From assembly GCA_964414425.1 (NCBI GenBank), contig CAYPWL010000004.1, positions 1 to 64,000 of the forward strand: a stretch of 64,000 nt of DNA, written 5' to 3'. Shown piece after piece: positions 52,122 to 61,445 of the stretch. This stretch comes from GYS-P2D sp964414425. GTDB taxonomy: Bacteria; Bacteroidota; Bacteroidia; Chitinophagales; Saprospiraceae. A program made the position numbers and the translations under genes. Each line of letters starts with the position of its first letter. The first letter of the stretch is position 1. The notes below the pieces were generated by a model. The model searched no databases. It had not been told where the DNA came from and worked only from the letters and a program-made list of their open reading frames with translations.

Positions 52122-54581
52122 ATGAAGGTATTGAAATTTGGAGGGTCTTCTGTTGCCCTACCCGAACGGATCAAATCTATTGGATCTCTTATCAAGACAA
52201 GAGCACAGGATGAACAACTGACTATTGTGTTCTCTGCTTTTGGAGGGGTGACCGATCAGCTCATCAGTGCAGCAACAGCTGCATCAAGAGGGGACCAATC
52301 ATACAAGGAGTTGATCACGGAGATCCATAATCGTCATATCGCTGCGATCGGTCAGTTATTGCCTGCTTCTGATCAGCTATCTGCCCAAGATCATATCAAT
52401 GAAAATTTTACAACCTTGTCTGATCTCCTCAAAGGAGTATTTCTCGTAAGAGAGGCCTCTCCGAGGACTATGGACTATGTGCTTTCCTTTGGCGAACGTA
52501 ATTCGAACTATATCATCGCATCATACTTCAATAGCCTTGGTATTAAAAGCCAATACACTGATGCTCGGCAACTGATAAAAACAAATAAAGACTTTGGCGC
52601 TGCCAAGGTCGATATCACTAGTACGGACAAGCTGATTAAGGCGTACTATACAGAACATAATAAGACCGTGAACATCGTAACAGGATTCATCGGTTCAGAT
52701 CAAGGAGGGCTAACGACTACGTTAGGCCGTGGCGGATCAGACTATACGGCAGCAATCTTGGCGAGTGCCCTGCAAGCAGAAGTGTTAGAAATATGGACCG
52801 ATGTAGATGGTGTCCTCACCTCGAATCCTCGCACTGTAGCCAATGCCTATACGATCCCTTCGCTCAGTTATGATGAGGCGATGGAGTTATCCCACTTTGG
52901 TGCCAAAGTAATCTATCCTCCTACCATACAACCTGCACTGTCTAAGTATATTCCGATCTATATCAAGAATACCTTTAATCAGGATTTTCCGGGTACACTG
53001 ATCAGCAAAGAAAAAACGGTTGATAATGGAAAACAAATTACTGGCGTAACCTCAATATCTGATATTGCGCTATTGACGCTGGAAGGTAGTGGCCTGATGG
53101 GTATACCTGGCTCTGCGGCAAGACTATTTAACTGCTTAGGTCGACATAATGTCAATATTATCATGATCACTCAAGCCTCATCGGAACACTCTATATGCTT
53201 TGCGGTGAAGAGCTCGGAAGTTAAGCATGCAATTGCAGCAGTCAATGAGGAGTTTGCTGGTGAAATGGAAAGTGATCTTGTTCAACCTCTCCGCTCAGAA
53301 GAAGATCTGGCCCTTGTAGCTGTGATCGGTGAAAACATGAAAAGCGTTCCGGGATTAGCCGGTAGCTTGTTCAAATCCCTTGGTAATAATGGCATCAATA
53401 TCATCGCCATAGCTCAAGGATCATCAGAGTTAAACATCAGTTTCGCCATCAAAAAAGCTGATGAGAAAAAAGCGCTCAACCTCGTACATGATGCATTCTT
53501 CCTATCAGAAAATAAGGGCCTAAATGTCTTCCTTGTCGGTGTGGGGTTAATCGGTAGTACGCTGTTACAACAGATCAAAGATCAACACAGTCGCCTACTA
53601 CAAGAACTCAAACTGGATATCCAAGTTATCGGCATCGCCAACTCTAAGAAGATGTACTTCAACGCTGATGGCGTTGACCTAAGCAAATGGTCCGACTTGC
53701 TCCAATCTGAAGGTGAAGCATCAAGCTTTAGCGCCTATGTTGATCGTATGAAGAGCTTTAATTATGCTAATTCGATCTTCATTGACTGCACCGCTAATCT
53801 GGATATCGCTAATTACTACAAGCAGATCTTAGAGAATAGTATCTCTATCTCTACCGCTAATAAGGTAGCTGCCTCTGCATCATATGATCAGTTCCTAACA
53901 CTTCAGAAGACAGCTGTAACTAAGAATGCCCACTTCCTCTTTGAAACTAATGTCGGTGCTGGTTTGCCGGTGCTATCGACTCTCGATGGCTTGGTCCGTA
54001 GTGGGGATAAAATCGAGAGCATCAACGCCGTTATCTCGGGATCTCTGTCATTCATATTTAACAATTACGCTCCAGATAAGAACTTCAAAGACCTCATTCT
54101 CTTGGCGAGAGAGCGAGGTTATACAGAACCAGATCCCCGTGATGATCTCTCCGGTCAGGATATCAAAAGAAAGATTATCATACTCGCACGTGTAGCGGGA
54201 TACCAAATCGAACCCGACGATGTAAATGTCGAGGCCATACTACCACAGTCCTGTATGGATTCGAAGTCGATTGATGACTTCTTCGTAGAGCTCGAGCGTC
54301 ATGACAATCACTTCAGGAGTCTCATCGAAGAGGCACAATCTAAAAATGCAAAGCTGAGGTATCTAGCCTCTTTAGTTGATGGTAAGGCATCTATCCGAAT
54401 GGAAATGGTTACTGCTGAGAGCCCGTTCTATAATCTTGCGAGCACTGACAATATGATTGTATTTCATACAGCAAGATATAAGGAGAGACCGCTCGTTGTA
54501 CAAGGACCTGGTGCAGGTGCCGACGTGACGGCTGCAGGAGTATTTGCCGAGATTATTCAGCTGGGCAACGTGAAGGAATAA
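52122..54581 (+). CDS. thrA: Bifunctional aspartokinase/homoserine dehydrogenase
   Basis: The 819-residue fusion catalyses the first and third steps of the aspartate branch to threonine. The aspartokinase part begins MKVLKFGGSS, with TTTLGRGGSDYTAA and WTDVDGVLTSNPR. Two ACT-type regulatory segments (about 310-460: LEGSGLMGIPGSAARLF and VIGENMKSVPGLAGSLFKSL) suggest threonine feedback. The homoserine dehydrogenase part has NAD(P)-binding VGVGLIGSTLLQQI near residue 470 and the catalytic LARERGYTEPDPRDDLSGQD. The length is normal. In many Bacteroidota thrA, thrB and thrC are contiguous; here thrB is 6.9 kb away. The 3' end nearly touches the convergent broken gene at 54588. Confidence 0.97.
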   Translation: MKVLKFGGSSVALPERIKSIGSLIKTRAQDEQLTIVFSAFGGVTDQLISAATAASRGDQSYKELITEIHNRHIAAIGQLLPASDQLSAQDHINENFTTLSDLLKGVFLVREASPRTMDYVLSFGERNSNYIIASYFNSLGIKSQYTDARQLIKTNKDFGAAKVDITSTDKLIKAYYTEHNKTVNIVTGFIGSDQGGLTTTLGRGGSDYTAAILASALQAEVLEIWTDVDGVLTSNPRTVANAYTIPSLSYDEAMELSHFGAKVIYPPTIQPALSKYIPIYIKNTFNQDFPGTLISKEKTVDNGKQITGVTSISDIALLTLEGSGLMGIPGSAARLFNCLGRHNVNIIMITQASSEHSICFAVKSSEVKHAIAAVNEEFAGEMESDLVQPLRSEEDLALVAVIGENMKSVPGLAGSLFKSLGNNGINIIAIAQGSSELNISFAIKKADEKKALNLVHDAFFLSENKGLNVFLVGVGLIGSTLLQQIKDQHSRLLQELKLDIQVIGIANSKKMYFNADGVDLSKWSDLLQSEGEASSFSAYVDRMKSFNYANSIFIDCTANLDIANYYKQILENSISISTANKVAASASYDQFLTLQKTAVTKNAHFLFETNVGAGLPVLSTLDGLVRSGDKIESINAVISGSLSFIFNNYAPDKNFKDLILLARERGYTEPDPRDDLSGQDIKRKIIILARVAGYQIEPDDVNVEAILPQSCMDSKSIDDFFVELERHDNHFRSLIEEAQSKNAKLRYLASLVDGKASIRMEMVTAESPFYNLASTDNMIVFHTARYKERPLVVQGPGAGADVTAAGVFAEIIQLGNVKE

Positions 54582-54587
54582 GCTGTT

Positions 54588-55598
54588 TTAGTTAGGTATG
54601 TAATCAAGGGAGAGTTGACTTGTCATCCTTCTCCTGGACCAATAGCCATACTCTTCGACTTCGCTGGAGTTCGTAATATTTCCGAAGCGATCCATGATTA
54701 TGATGCTATTGATTGGTGCTAAGAAGGAGTCTGTTTCACGTAGATTGTCATAAACTCTAAGGATGGTTCCGATCAATAAGCGATAAGTTTGATCTGTGGG
54801 GCTATATCTGAAGGTTAAGTCTTCATGATTTATGGGCGTAAATTGCTCGTTGTGACTAGCGTTCAAGTGACTTCCCATAGATAAGGTATATCCATTAATA
54901 TCATGTCCTAAGATCATCTGTTTCATAAAATACTGACTACTGCCCTTATAGGTTCTTCGCCTATTTTTCTTCGCTTTAGCTCTATCCCGTCTTTTCAATT
55001 CTAACTCTTCAAAATACAAGGAACCCTCGTATACTAAGTCCTCATTGTCATAGAGGATAAAGTCTTTGACATGAAATTGTACTAGGTAGCCCAAATAAAC
55101 ATTCTCTATCCGAATGGGGACATTAGTCTCTATCCTGATTCCAAATCCATCATGATAGAATAAGATATCATCAGCGTTCAAGGTTTTTACCTTTTTGCCA
55201 GTAGACTCCTCCCCGAGTTAGGCTTCTGTGAATCTTTTAAGGTGGCGTTTTCTGATTTTGGGATCGTACTTATTTACTAGCTCTACTGACCCTACTTCAT
55301 TGGATCTTGAGGTTAATACGATCTCGATATAGTCTGTGGTGTTAAGAGCTACTTTCTGTATGGTAAGCTCATAATTAATCTGCGACACGGTTAACTCTAT
55401 ATGCTCTAAGCCCGATATGTCTAATTCAAATGTGCCATCCTGCTCTGTAACGACTCCATAGTTACTGTTAGAAATAAAAACAAATGCATCTCCAACAGGC
55501 AGGGTATCCTGATCTATGACGATTCCTCTAATCGATTGGCTATATCCACTATATGCAACGATGACTAGCAGCCAGGATATGTAGCATCGAATCATCAT
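54588..55598 (-). pseudogene. Carboxypeptidase-regulatory-like domain protein interrupted by one in-frame stop
   Basis: The frame starts at 55598 with a signal peptide (ending GYSQ) and a CarboxypepD_reg-like beta domain (SIRGIVIDQDTLPVGDAFVFI...GTFELDISG). It meets TAA at 55218-55220 after KRFTEA, then continues in the same frame as LGEESTGKKVKTLNADDILFY to residue about 336. Intact relatives read through this point with RF..AFLG..., so a single nonsense change (or sequencing error) splits one protein; it is not a frameshift. The downstream half (YLGYLVQFHVKDFILY, YEGSLYFEELE, YKGSSQYFMKQMI) is otherwise well preserved, so the lesion is recent or an artefact. The start overlaps the stop of the upstream MG2/plug gene by four bases. 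Confidence 0.8.
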
Positions 55599-58009
55599 TG
55601 AACCGTGAAACTGATTCTCTGAGACAGTGGCTCCCCAGCTGCCGTCATTCCTTGGATATCTATATGATAGGTGCCGATATACTCAGAAGTATAGAAGGAT
55701 ATGGTTGCTACTCCCTCCTCGTCAGTATTGATAAGCGGTTCCCAATGGACAGTTCTTCTGATTGATTCTTTTTCATAACTACCATCTGCGCCATAATTTA
55801 CCTTATAAAACTCTTTTGCCGAGCTATACGCTTGATAGTCTACATATACTCCTGTCGTCTTTTTCTTACCCGTAGATGTCCTGCTAGAAGATCTTGCTCC
55901 TGGTGGTTTGAGATAGACAGCGATGATACCAGCACTGCCATATTCGCCATATTGGGCTAATTCACTCAGTCCTTTTATAACATCCACGAATGCGATGTCG
56001 ATGGGATTAATAGCTTCAATAGTTGGAGCAGAAACTTTACTTCCGTTAAGCAGAAATCTTGCGGCATTATTTTCAGATGTAGCCGCTATAAGGCCAGTAG
56101 AAAAGCCCCTGATGACAACGTCATGCCTACTTTGACCAGAGTAACTAAATGTAATTTCGATTCCTGTAGCTCTGCCCCTCAGGATATCATATATGTCATC
56201 ATACCCTCCAATTGAGGCAATATTATCAGTAAATATTCTGGAGCTACCCCCTGGACTATAGTCTATAACATCATCATAGTACTCTACCCACTGATCAAGC
56301 TTCTTGGCCTCGATAGTTACCTCATCGATCAATAGTCCCTCATCTACATAAAAGTCGTCACCCGATACAGCATCAACCTGATAACTCGGTTTTTGGGTGG
56401 CAGCATTCTGATGACTAAATTGAGGCATTATATCCTCTTCGGAAATCGGGTGGATGTCTGGCTGATCTAATAATATTTCGACGTCAGTATTTCCTTTGGC
56501 CGAACCTCCTATTTTCTGGTCATCCCTAGGCTTCTTAGTGCCCATCTGAAAAAACAGGGGTAGCGTGCCTGACCGCCCTAAATCGTTGAGGGAGAAGTTT
56601 CCTTGTTCATCTGTCTCTATGGGCAGGATGTCAAAGTTGTCATCCAGAATTGACACACTACCATATGTCTTAAGCCCTTCATTCACACTTTTGGGCTTTA
56701 CGACTCGCCCACCGAATGGGAGCTCTTGTTCTTTAGGAAAACCAAGAGAGATCGATTTATCCCAGTCATACGATCGCCAGCCATGAGTGAGTAGCAATAA
56801 GTCAGTCTTATCAATTACTTCTTCACTGGTCTCCACAAGGTATTGATCAGGATCTTGGATATATCCTTTGATCTCAGATGACAACAGCCATTGACTTCTG
56901 ATACCCTGTGTCTCAGCATAATATCTTTTATCTACTACTGCCGCAGACAATGAAGCCGCAAGAGGATCGCCATCAATATTATATACATCAATCGGAATGT
57001 CAACTAAGGTCCTGGTTCCAGGTTCGGGAGAGGGCTCTCCTATATCCACAAACTCGCTGTCGATATCATAGTGATTAAATAAAAGGCGCTCGCATACAGG
57101 GCGATTATCAGGGGTAAGTATCGCTATAGTGATGAGTCCCGTAGGGAGTTTTTCCTTTACCAATTTAAGTATTGGCCCCGTCAGATTCTCATGGTAGATG
57201 ACCTGGTTGTCACTGATAATAAGGGCGGAGTATTCTGTAATATCAGGGACCCCTTTTTCATCAATTGATACGACAATTAATTCTTCTGTGGTCCGAGTGC
57301 GCATCGCAACTCCTTGGCTCTGTGATGTTGGCAGAGTGTAACTAAGGTCCTCATATTGCAGGGTATAGGTCGAGCCTTGCTCTGGAGCAAATACGATCTT
57401 ACCAAAGCCATATTCATTAGTCTCATAATAGTCTACGCTCTCACCATCTTGAAAGAATTCTACCTCCCCTTCTATACCTATATTCCCTCTCTGGAGCTTG
57501 ATCCCAACGACCGAGACAACATCACTCAGCATGACTCCTCCCTCGGGAAATGCCTGTAATAACAGTTCTTCTTTTGTTGCATCAGCTGCTATCCCTTGGT
57601 CTTCTCCGACTACCTCAATACTCTTACGATAGAAGTCCGCTTCATCAAAGTTACGCATGAAGTTAGTGTAAGCCCTCATGGTGATCATCTGACTGCTCAG
57701 CTGATAATCAATGTCTATCGAGCCAGAAGCTCGACCACCCACAAGCTTGATTCTTTGGTCTGCGATTAGATCTCCTCGACTATCAATGAGTTCTACATAT
57801 AGCACTTCACTCGACACTGGTACTGTATGACCAACCGGGTCATAATGATACGCACTGAAGTACACAGTCTCACCTGCACCATATTTTACCCGATCCGTAT
57901 GCAGATATAGTTTCTCTTGCTGAAACAACTGTGGCTGTGCCTCTAAGAATAGAAATGAACTACAACACAGGAGAATTAGAAAAAGCCACTGATTTAGGGT
58001 GTTATACAT
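55595..58009 (-). CDS. MG2-domain and TonB-plug-domain protein (paralogue B)
   Basis: The 804-residue exported protein has a signal peptide (1-24, ending EAQ). An N-terminal macroglobulin-2-like domain follows (EKLYLHTDRVKYGAGETVYFSAYHY, about 33-125), then further beta domains including TKKPRD and DLLLLTHGWRSYDW segments. A TonB-receptor plug-like domain (about 598-700: IYDILRGRATGIEI, VVIRGFSTG, INPIDIAFVDVIKGLSELAQYG) precedes a C-terminal beta module. No 22-strand barrel follows the plug. Such proteins are common in Bacteroidota and of uncertain function. It is about 77 bases downstream of paralogue A and overlaps the broken carboxypeptidase-regulatory-like gene by four bases. Confidence 0.85.
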   Translation of the reverse strand: MYNTLNQWLFLILLCCSSFLFLEAQPQLFQQEKLYLHTDRVKYGAGETVYFSAYHYDPVGHTVPVSSEVLYVELIDSRGDLIADQRIKLVGGRASGSIDIDYQLSSQMITMRAYTNFMRNFDEADFYRKSIEVVGEDQGIAADATKEELLLQAFPEGGVMLSDVVSVVGIKLQRGNIGIEGEVEFFQDGESVDYYETNEYGFGKIVFAPEQGSTYTLQYEDLSYTLPTSQSQGVAMRTRTTEELIVVSIDEKGVPDITEYSALIISDNQVIYHENLTGPILKLVKEKLPTGLITIAILTPDNRPVCERLLFNHYDIDSEFVDIGEPSPEPGTRTLVDIPIDVYNIDGDPLAASLSAAVVDKRYYAETQGIRSQWLLSSEIKGYIQDPDQYLVETSEEVIDKTDLLLLTHGWRSYDWDKSISLGFPKEQELPFGGRVVKPKSVNEGLKTYGSVSILDDNFDILPIETDEQGNFSLNDLGRSGTLPLFFQMGTKKPRDDQKIGGSAKGNTDVEILLDQPDIHPISEEDIMPQFSHQNAATQKPSYQVDAVSGDDFYVDEGLLIDEVTIEAKKLDQWVEYYDDVIDYSPGGSSRIFTDNIASIGGYDDIYDILRGRATGIEITFSYSGQSRHDVVIRGFSTGLIAATSENNAARFLLNGSKVSAPTIEAINPIDIAFVDVIKGLSELAQYGEYGSAGIIAVYLKPPGARSSSRTSTGKKKTTGVYVDYQAYSSAKEFYKVNYGADGSYEKESIRRTVHWEPLINTDEEGVATISFYTSEYIGTYHIDIQGMTAAGEPLSQRISFTVQ

Positions 58010-58086
58010 ATCTCCGATGTTTCATTCTTGTCTTCCTAAAATAAACGTTTTTGCCACTCCATCCAAAGAGGGACGAACTCCACCTC

Positions 58087-60507
58087 TCATCTCACTGTAA
58101 ATGATGTACGATGGCTCATCGGGGTGCCATCCTCACTTATACCCTGTATATCTATATGATAGGTACCGATATAATCTGCCGTGTAGAATTGTAACTCTAC
58201 AGATCCATCCTGATAGGTTTGAAGTAGTGGCTCCCAATGTATGGTTCTCCTCAGTTTCGTTTGCTCATAGCTTCCATCAGCACCGTAGTTTGTCTTATAA
58301 AACTCCTTAGCGCCACTATACCCTTGATAATCGATAGATATGCCGTTATCTTTTTTAGTGCCATTGTTTGAGGTCCGCGAATTAGACCGAGCCCCCGGTG
58401 GCTTGAGATATATGGCGATGATACCAGCACTACCTACAGATCCAAATTGAGTAACTTGATTTAAGCCCTTAATCACATCGATGAATGCGATATCTATAGG
58501 ACTAATAGACTCTGCTGTTGCCGCAGATACTAAACTACCATTAAGTAAAAAGCCCGCTGCATTATTGCCAGAAGTAGCTCCACTGAGGCCAGATGAAGAT
58601 CCTCTAACTATAACATCCCTACGACTCTGACCCGAGGAACTTCTTACAATCTCAATACCAGCGACTCTCCCTCTTAGGATATCATAGATGTCTCTATAAA
58701 CCCCTATAGACGCGATATTATCAGTAAATATCCGATTGCCCGTAGGACTATAGGAGATCACATCATCATAGTAATCCACCCACTCATCTACCTTTTTTGC
58801 CTTTATGGTGACTTCGTCCAGTAATAGTCCTTCATCTACATAGAACTCGTCATCTGCCAAGGCATCAACACTATAATCAAGATCTTCTGTCCCTGAGAGA
58901 TTATCAGGTGTACTATGTAGGTAGTCTATCTCATAATCCGTGATCGCATGTGATGTCGGTTTATCCAACAGTAAATCAACATTGGTGTTACCTCTCGCTG
59001 CGCCACCGAACGTATTGGCGTCTTTGGGCTTCTTCGTTCCTACTTGAAAGAACAGTGGCGCTATACCAAACCGATCTATATCTCCTACTTCAAAATATCC
59101 CTGATCGTCAGTTTCTATTTGCAGAATGTCAAAGTTCTCGTCCAAGATTGATAGGCTCCCATATGTCTTCACCCCTTCTGTAACCTTCTTCGGCTTTACA
59201 GTTCTACCTCTTAGACTGATGCCTCGTTCCTTGTCATATTGAGGGCTCCCAGCACTGGACCAATTGTATCGCCTCCAACCCTGTGTCAAGAGCAGCAAGT
59301 CTGTTTTTTCGATTGTTTCTTTATCATTGGCTATTAGGTATTGATCAGGATTTTCTATCCTTCCCTTGATTTCGGATTGTAGCAAGAAGTTAGCTGCTAT
59401 CCCTGATTGATCTATGTGATAATTATGATCTACAACCGCCGCAGAGAGAGACGCTGCGATAGGGTTTCCCTCGATATCCCTTACGTCTATAGGAATCTTG
59501 ACAAGTGATCTTGTCGATGGTGCTGGAACAGGATCGCTCGTTGCAATAGATTGGTTCTCTATACCAAAGTGATTAAATAACAGGCGCTCACAAATCGGCC
59601 GATCGTCTGGGTCCAGGATGGCAACCGTAACAAGTCCAGTTGGGAGGGTGGCTTTGGATAGTTTGAGGATCGCACTCTCCAACTTTGCATATTGTAGTAC
59701 CTGTCCTTCTGCGATGATCAATGAAGAATATTCTGCAAGATTAGGTATGTCTTTAGCATTAAAGAATATGGTAAACAGCTCGGTCGTAGTACGAACTCTA
59801 ATATTCACCCCATCTTGTTTTGCCTCTGGCAACTCATATGGTTGATCATTATAGATCAAGGAGTAATTAGATCCTGCCTCTGGTTTAATAACGAAGCGAC
59901 CAAATCCATGCTCATTAGTTTCTACCTCATCTATCGACTTGTCGTTTTTCAGGAGCTCCAGCACACCAGATATGCCCTTGCCTCCTTTTACCATTTTTAC
60001 TCCGACGATCGAGGCTATGTCATTGATTAGTTCTCCCCCTTCCGGAAAAGCCTGTACGCTGATATCTTGTGATTGACGCGGCTCAGGAGCAGCTCCGCCG
60101 AGTCCGACTACCTTAATCTGCCTTCTAAAAAAGAATGCCTCGTCATAGTTGCGCATATACTTAGTGTATGCCCTGAGGGTAACAACTTGGCTCTCCAATT
60201 GATAACTAATATCCATTGAACCAACAGCCCGTCCATTGTATATCTTAAGCCATTGAAACTCGATTTGCTCTCCTGCTTCATTGATAAGTTCTACATACAG
60301 TACGCGGCTCAGTCCTGCATTAGCATCAATACCCTGATCATAATGATATGCGCTAAAAAATATAGTTTCCCCAGCGCCATACTTCACTCGATCAGTATGT
60401 ATATAAACTTTCTCTTTTGCGGTTACGTTTACTTGGCCCACAACATTACTGCTTAGGTAACAGATAAAAAATTGGACCACGACGCTGATGAATAATAATC
60501 TGAGCAT
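58087..60507 (-). CDS. MG2-domain and TonB-plug-domain protein (paralogue A)
   Basis: I start it at 60507 (MLRLLFISVVVQFF), giving a clean signal peptide ending VVGQ; an in-frame start at 60561 adds 18 polar residues that would spoil it. The 806-residue product is collinear with paralogue B: EKVYIHTDRVKYGAGETIFFSAYHY, DLLLLTQGWRRYNW, a plug-like domain (IYDILRGRVAGIEIVRSSSG, SPIDIAFIDVIKGLNQVTQFG), and the same C-terminal module (RRTIHWEPLL, YIGTYHIDIQGIS). The tandem pair reflects local duplication. It is divergent from sodB across about 60 bp, so regulation could be shared. Confidence 0.85.
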   Translation of the reverse strand: MLRLLFISVVVQFFICYLSSNVVGQVNVTAKEKVYIHTDRVKYGAGETIFFSAYHYDQGIDANAGLSRVLYVELINEAGEQIEFQWLKIYNGRAVGSMDISYQLESQVVTLRAYTKYMRNYDEAFFFRRQIKVVGLGGAAPEPRQSQDISVQAFPEGGELINDIASIVGVKMVKGGKGISGVLELLKNDKSIDEVETNEHGFGRFVIKPEAGSNYSLIYNDQPYELPEAKQDGVNIRVRTTTELFTIFFNAKDIPNLAEYSSLIIAEGQVLQYAKLESAILKLSKATLPTGLVTVAILDPDDRPICERLLFNHFGIENQSIATSDPVPAPSTRSLVKIPIDVRDIEGNPIAASLSAAVVDHNYHIDQSGIAANFLLQSEIKGRIENPDQYLIANDKETIEKTDLLLLTQGWRRYNWSSAGSPQYDKERGISLRGRTVKPKKVTEGVKTYGSLSILDENFDILQIETDDQGYFEVGDIDRFGIAPLFFQVGTKKPKDANTFGGAARGNTNVDLLLDKPTSHAITDYEIDYLHSTPDNLSGTEDLDYSVDALADDEFYVDEGLLLDEVTIKAKKVDEWVDYYDDVISYSPTGNRIFTDNIASIGVYRDIYDILRGRVAGIEIVRSSSGQSRRDVIVRGSSSGLSGATSGNNAAGFLLNGSLVSAATAESISPIDIAFIDVIKGLNQVTQFGSVGSAGIIAIYLKPPGARSNSRTSNNGTKKDNGISIDYQGYSGAKEFYKTNYGADGSYEQTKLRRTIHWEPLLQTYQDGSVELQFYTADYIGTYHIDIQGISEDGTPMSHRTSFTVR

Positions 60508-60567
60508 TACACTTGCAGTATTGTATTTGTTATTACTTTCAAGATATAATGATATAACCAACGAAAC

Positions 60568-61302
60568 ATGAAAAAAAGAACCTTCGTCAAAGCTAGCTCT
60601 ATCTTATTTGCCGGTACGGCTATAAGCCCGCTGATTCAATCATGTGACACACCTAAAAAGGAACAGAAATCTGCAGAAGCTTCAGCTGAGCAGCCATCAG
60701 GCTTATTTACCGTGCCTGCACTTGGATTTGCATTCAATGCGCTTGAACCAAATATTGATGCTCAGACTATGGAGATACACCATGATCGTCATCATGCAGG
60801 ATATGTACGCAAGTTTAATGCAGCTCTCGAAGGAACGATGTTTAGCGGCAAAGGATTAGATGATGTGATGGCTGGTATCTCAGCTGATGATACTGGACTG
60901 CGCAATAATGGTGGTGGGCACTATAATCACTCTTTGTTTTGGAGTATCATGTCTCCTAATGGTGGAGGTGCTCCATCTGGTGACCTAGCTGATGCAATCA
61001 ACGGAGCATTTGGAGATTTTGACACATTCAAAAGTGAGTTTTCCAAGGCAGCTGGAACAAGATTTGGATCAGGTTGGGCTTGGCTATGTAAGGGTGCCGA
61101 TGACAAATTATTCGTGACGTCAACACCCAATCAGGATAATCCTCTGATGAGTAATATCGTCGAGAAAACAGGAACTCCCCTACTCGGTATAGATGTATGG
61201 GAACATGCATACTACCTGAACTACCAAAATAAAAGAGGCGACTATATCAGCAATTTCTTTAACGTAATCAACTGGGATGCCGTGGCATCCAGATTAGGAT
61301 AA
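60568..61302 (+). CDS. Exported superoxide dismutase (Fe/Mn family), probable lipoprotein
   Basis: The 244-residue protein has an N-terminal extension (1-45) with basic KKRTFVK, a hydrophobic stretch and lipobox LIQSC (Cys near 26), followed by a Ser/Ala/Glu-rich linker. The enzyme core carries the metal ligands in MEIHHDRHH, NHSLFW and DVWEHAYYLNYQ, plus GSGWAWL and NNGGGHYNHS. Motif details lean to the Mn or cambialistic type, but this is uncertain. The N-terminus could be Sec-lipoprotein or Tat-like (KR-F). It should remove superoxide in the periplasm or at the surface. It is followed by a terminator and flanked by thrB. Confidence 0.92.
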   Translation: MKKRTFVKASSILFAGTAISPLIQSCDTPKKEQKSAEASAEQPSGLFTVPALGFAFNALEPNIDAQTMEIHHDRHHAGYVRKFNAALEGTMFSGKGLDDVMAGISADDTGLRNNGGGHYNHSLFWSIMSPNGGGAPSGDLADAINGAFGDFDTFKSEFSKAAGTRFGSGWAWLCKGADDKLFVTSTPNQDNPLMSNIVEKTGTPLLGIDVWEHAYYLNYQNKRGDYISNFFNVINWDAVASRLG

Positions 61303-61331
61303 CTTAACCAATCTCAGAATTAGATGAGAGG

Positions 61332-61363
61332 ACCCGGACCTATTGCTTAGGTCTGGGTTTTTT
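61332..61363 (+). terminator. Rho-independent terminator after the superoxide dismutase gene
   Basis: ACCCGGACCTA (61332-61342) pairs with TAGGTCTGGGT (61348-61358), apart from one mismatch, around a 5-base loop. A T-run (61358-61363) follows. It insulates the dismutase gene from thrB. Confidence 0.85.
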
Positions 61364-61445
61364 ATGATTACACCGTTGGGACTTAGATATTTTGAATCAA
61401 GATCGTAGCATTTATCCTTAACTTCGTCCATCGATACATTGACGA

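Noticed and set aside
54588..55181. Separate 197-residue gene starting with TTG at 55181
   Set aside because: It continues the upstream frame across a single TAA and matches the second half of one protein family, so I treat it as part of a broken gene.
55181..55220. Frameshift as the cause of the split gene
   Set aside because: The two halves are in the same reading frame (37 bases from 55217 to 55181 include twelve codons plus the first base of the next), so a nonsense codon suffices.
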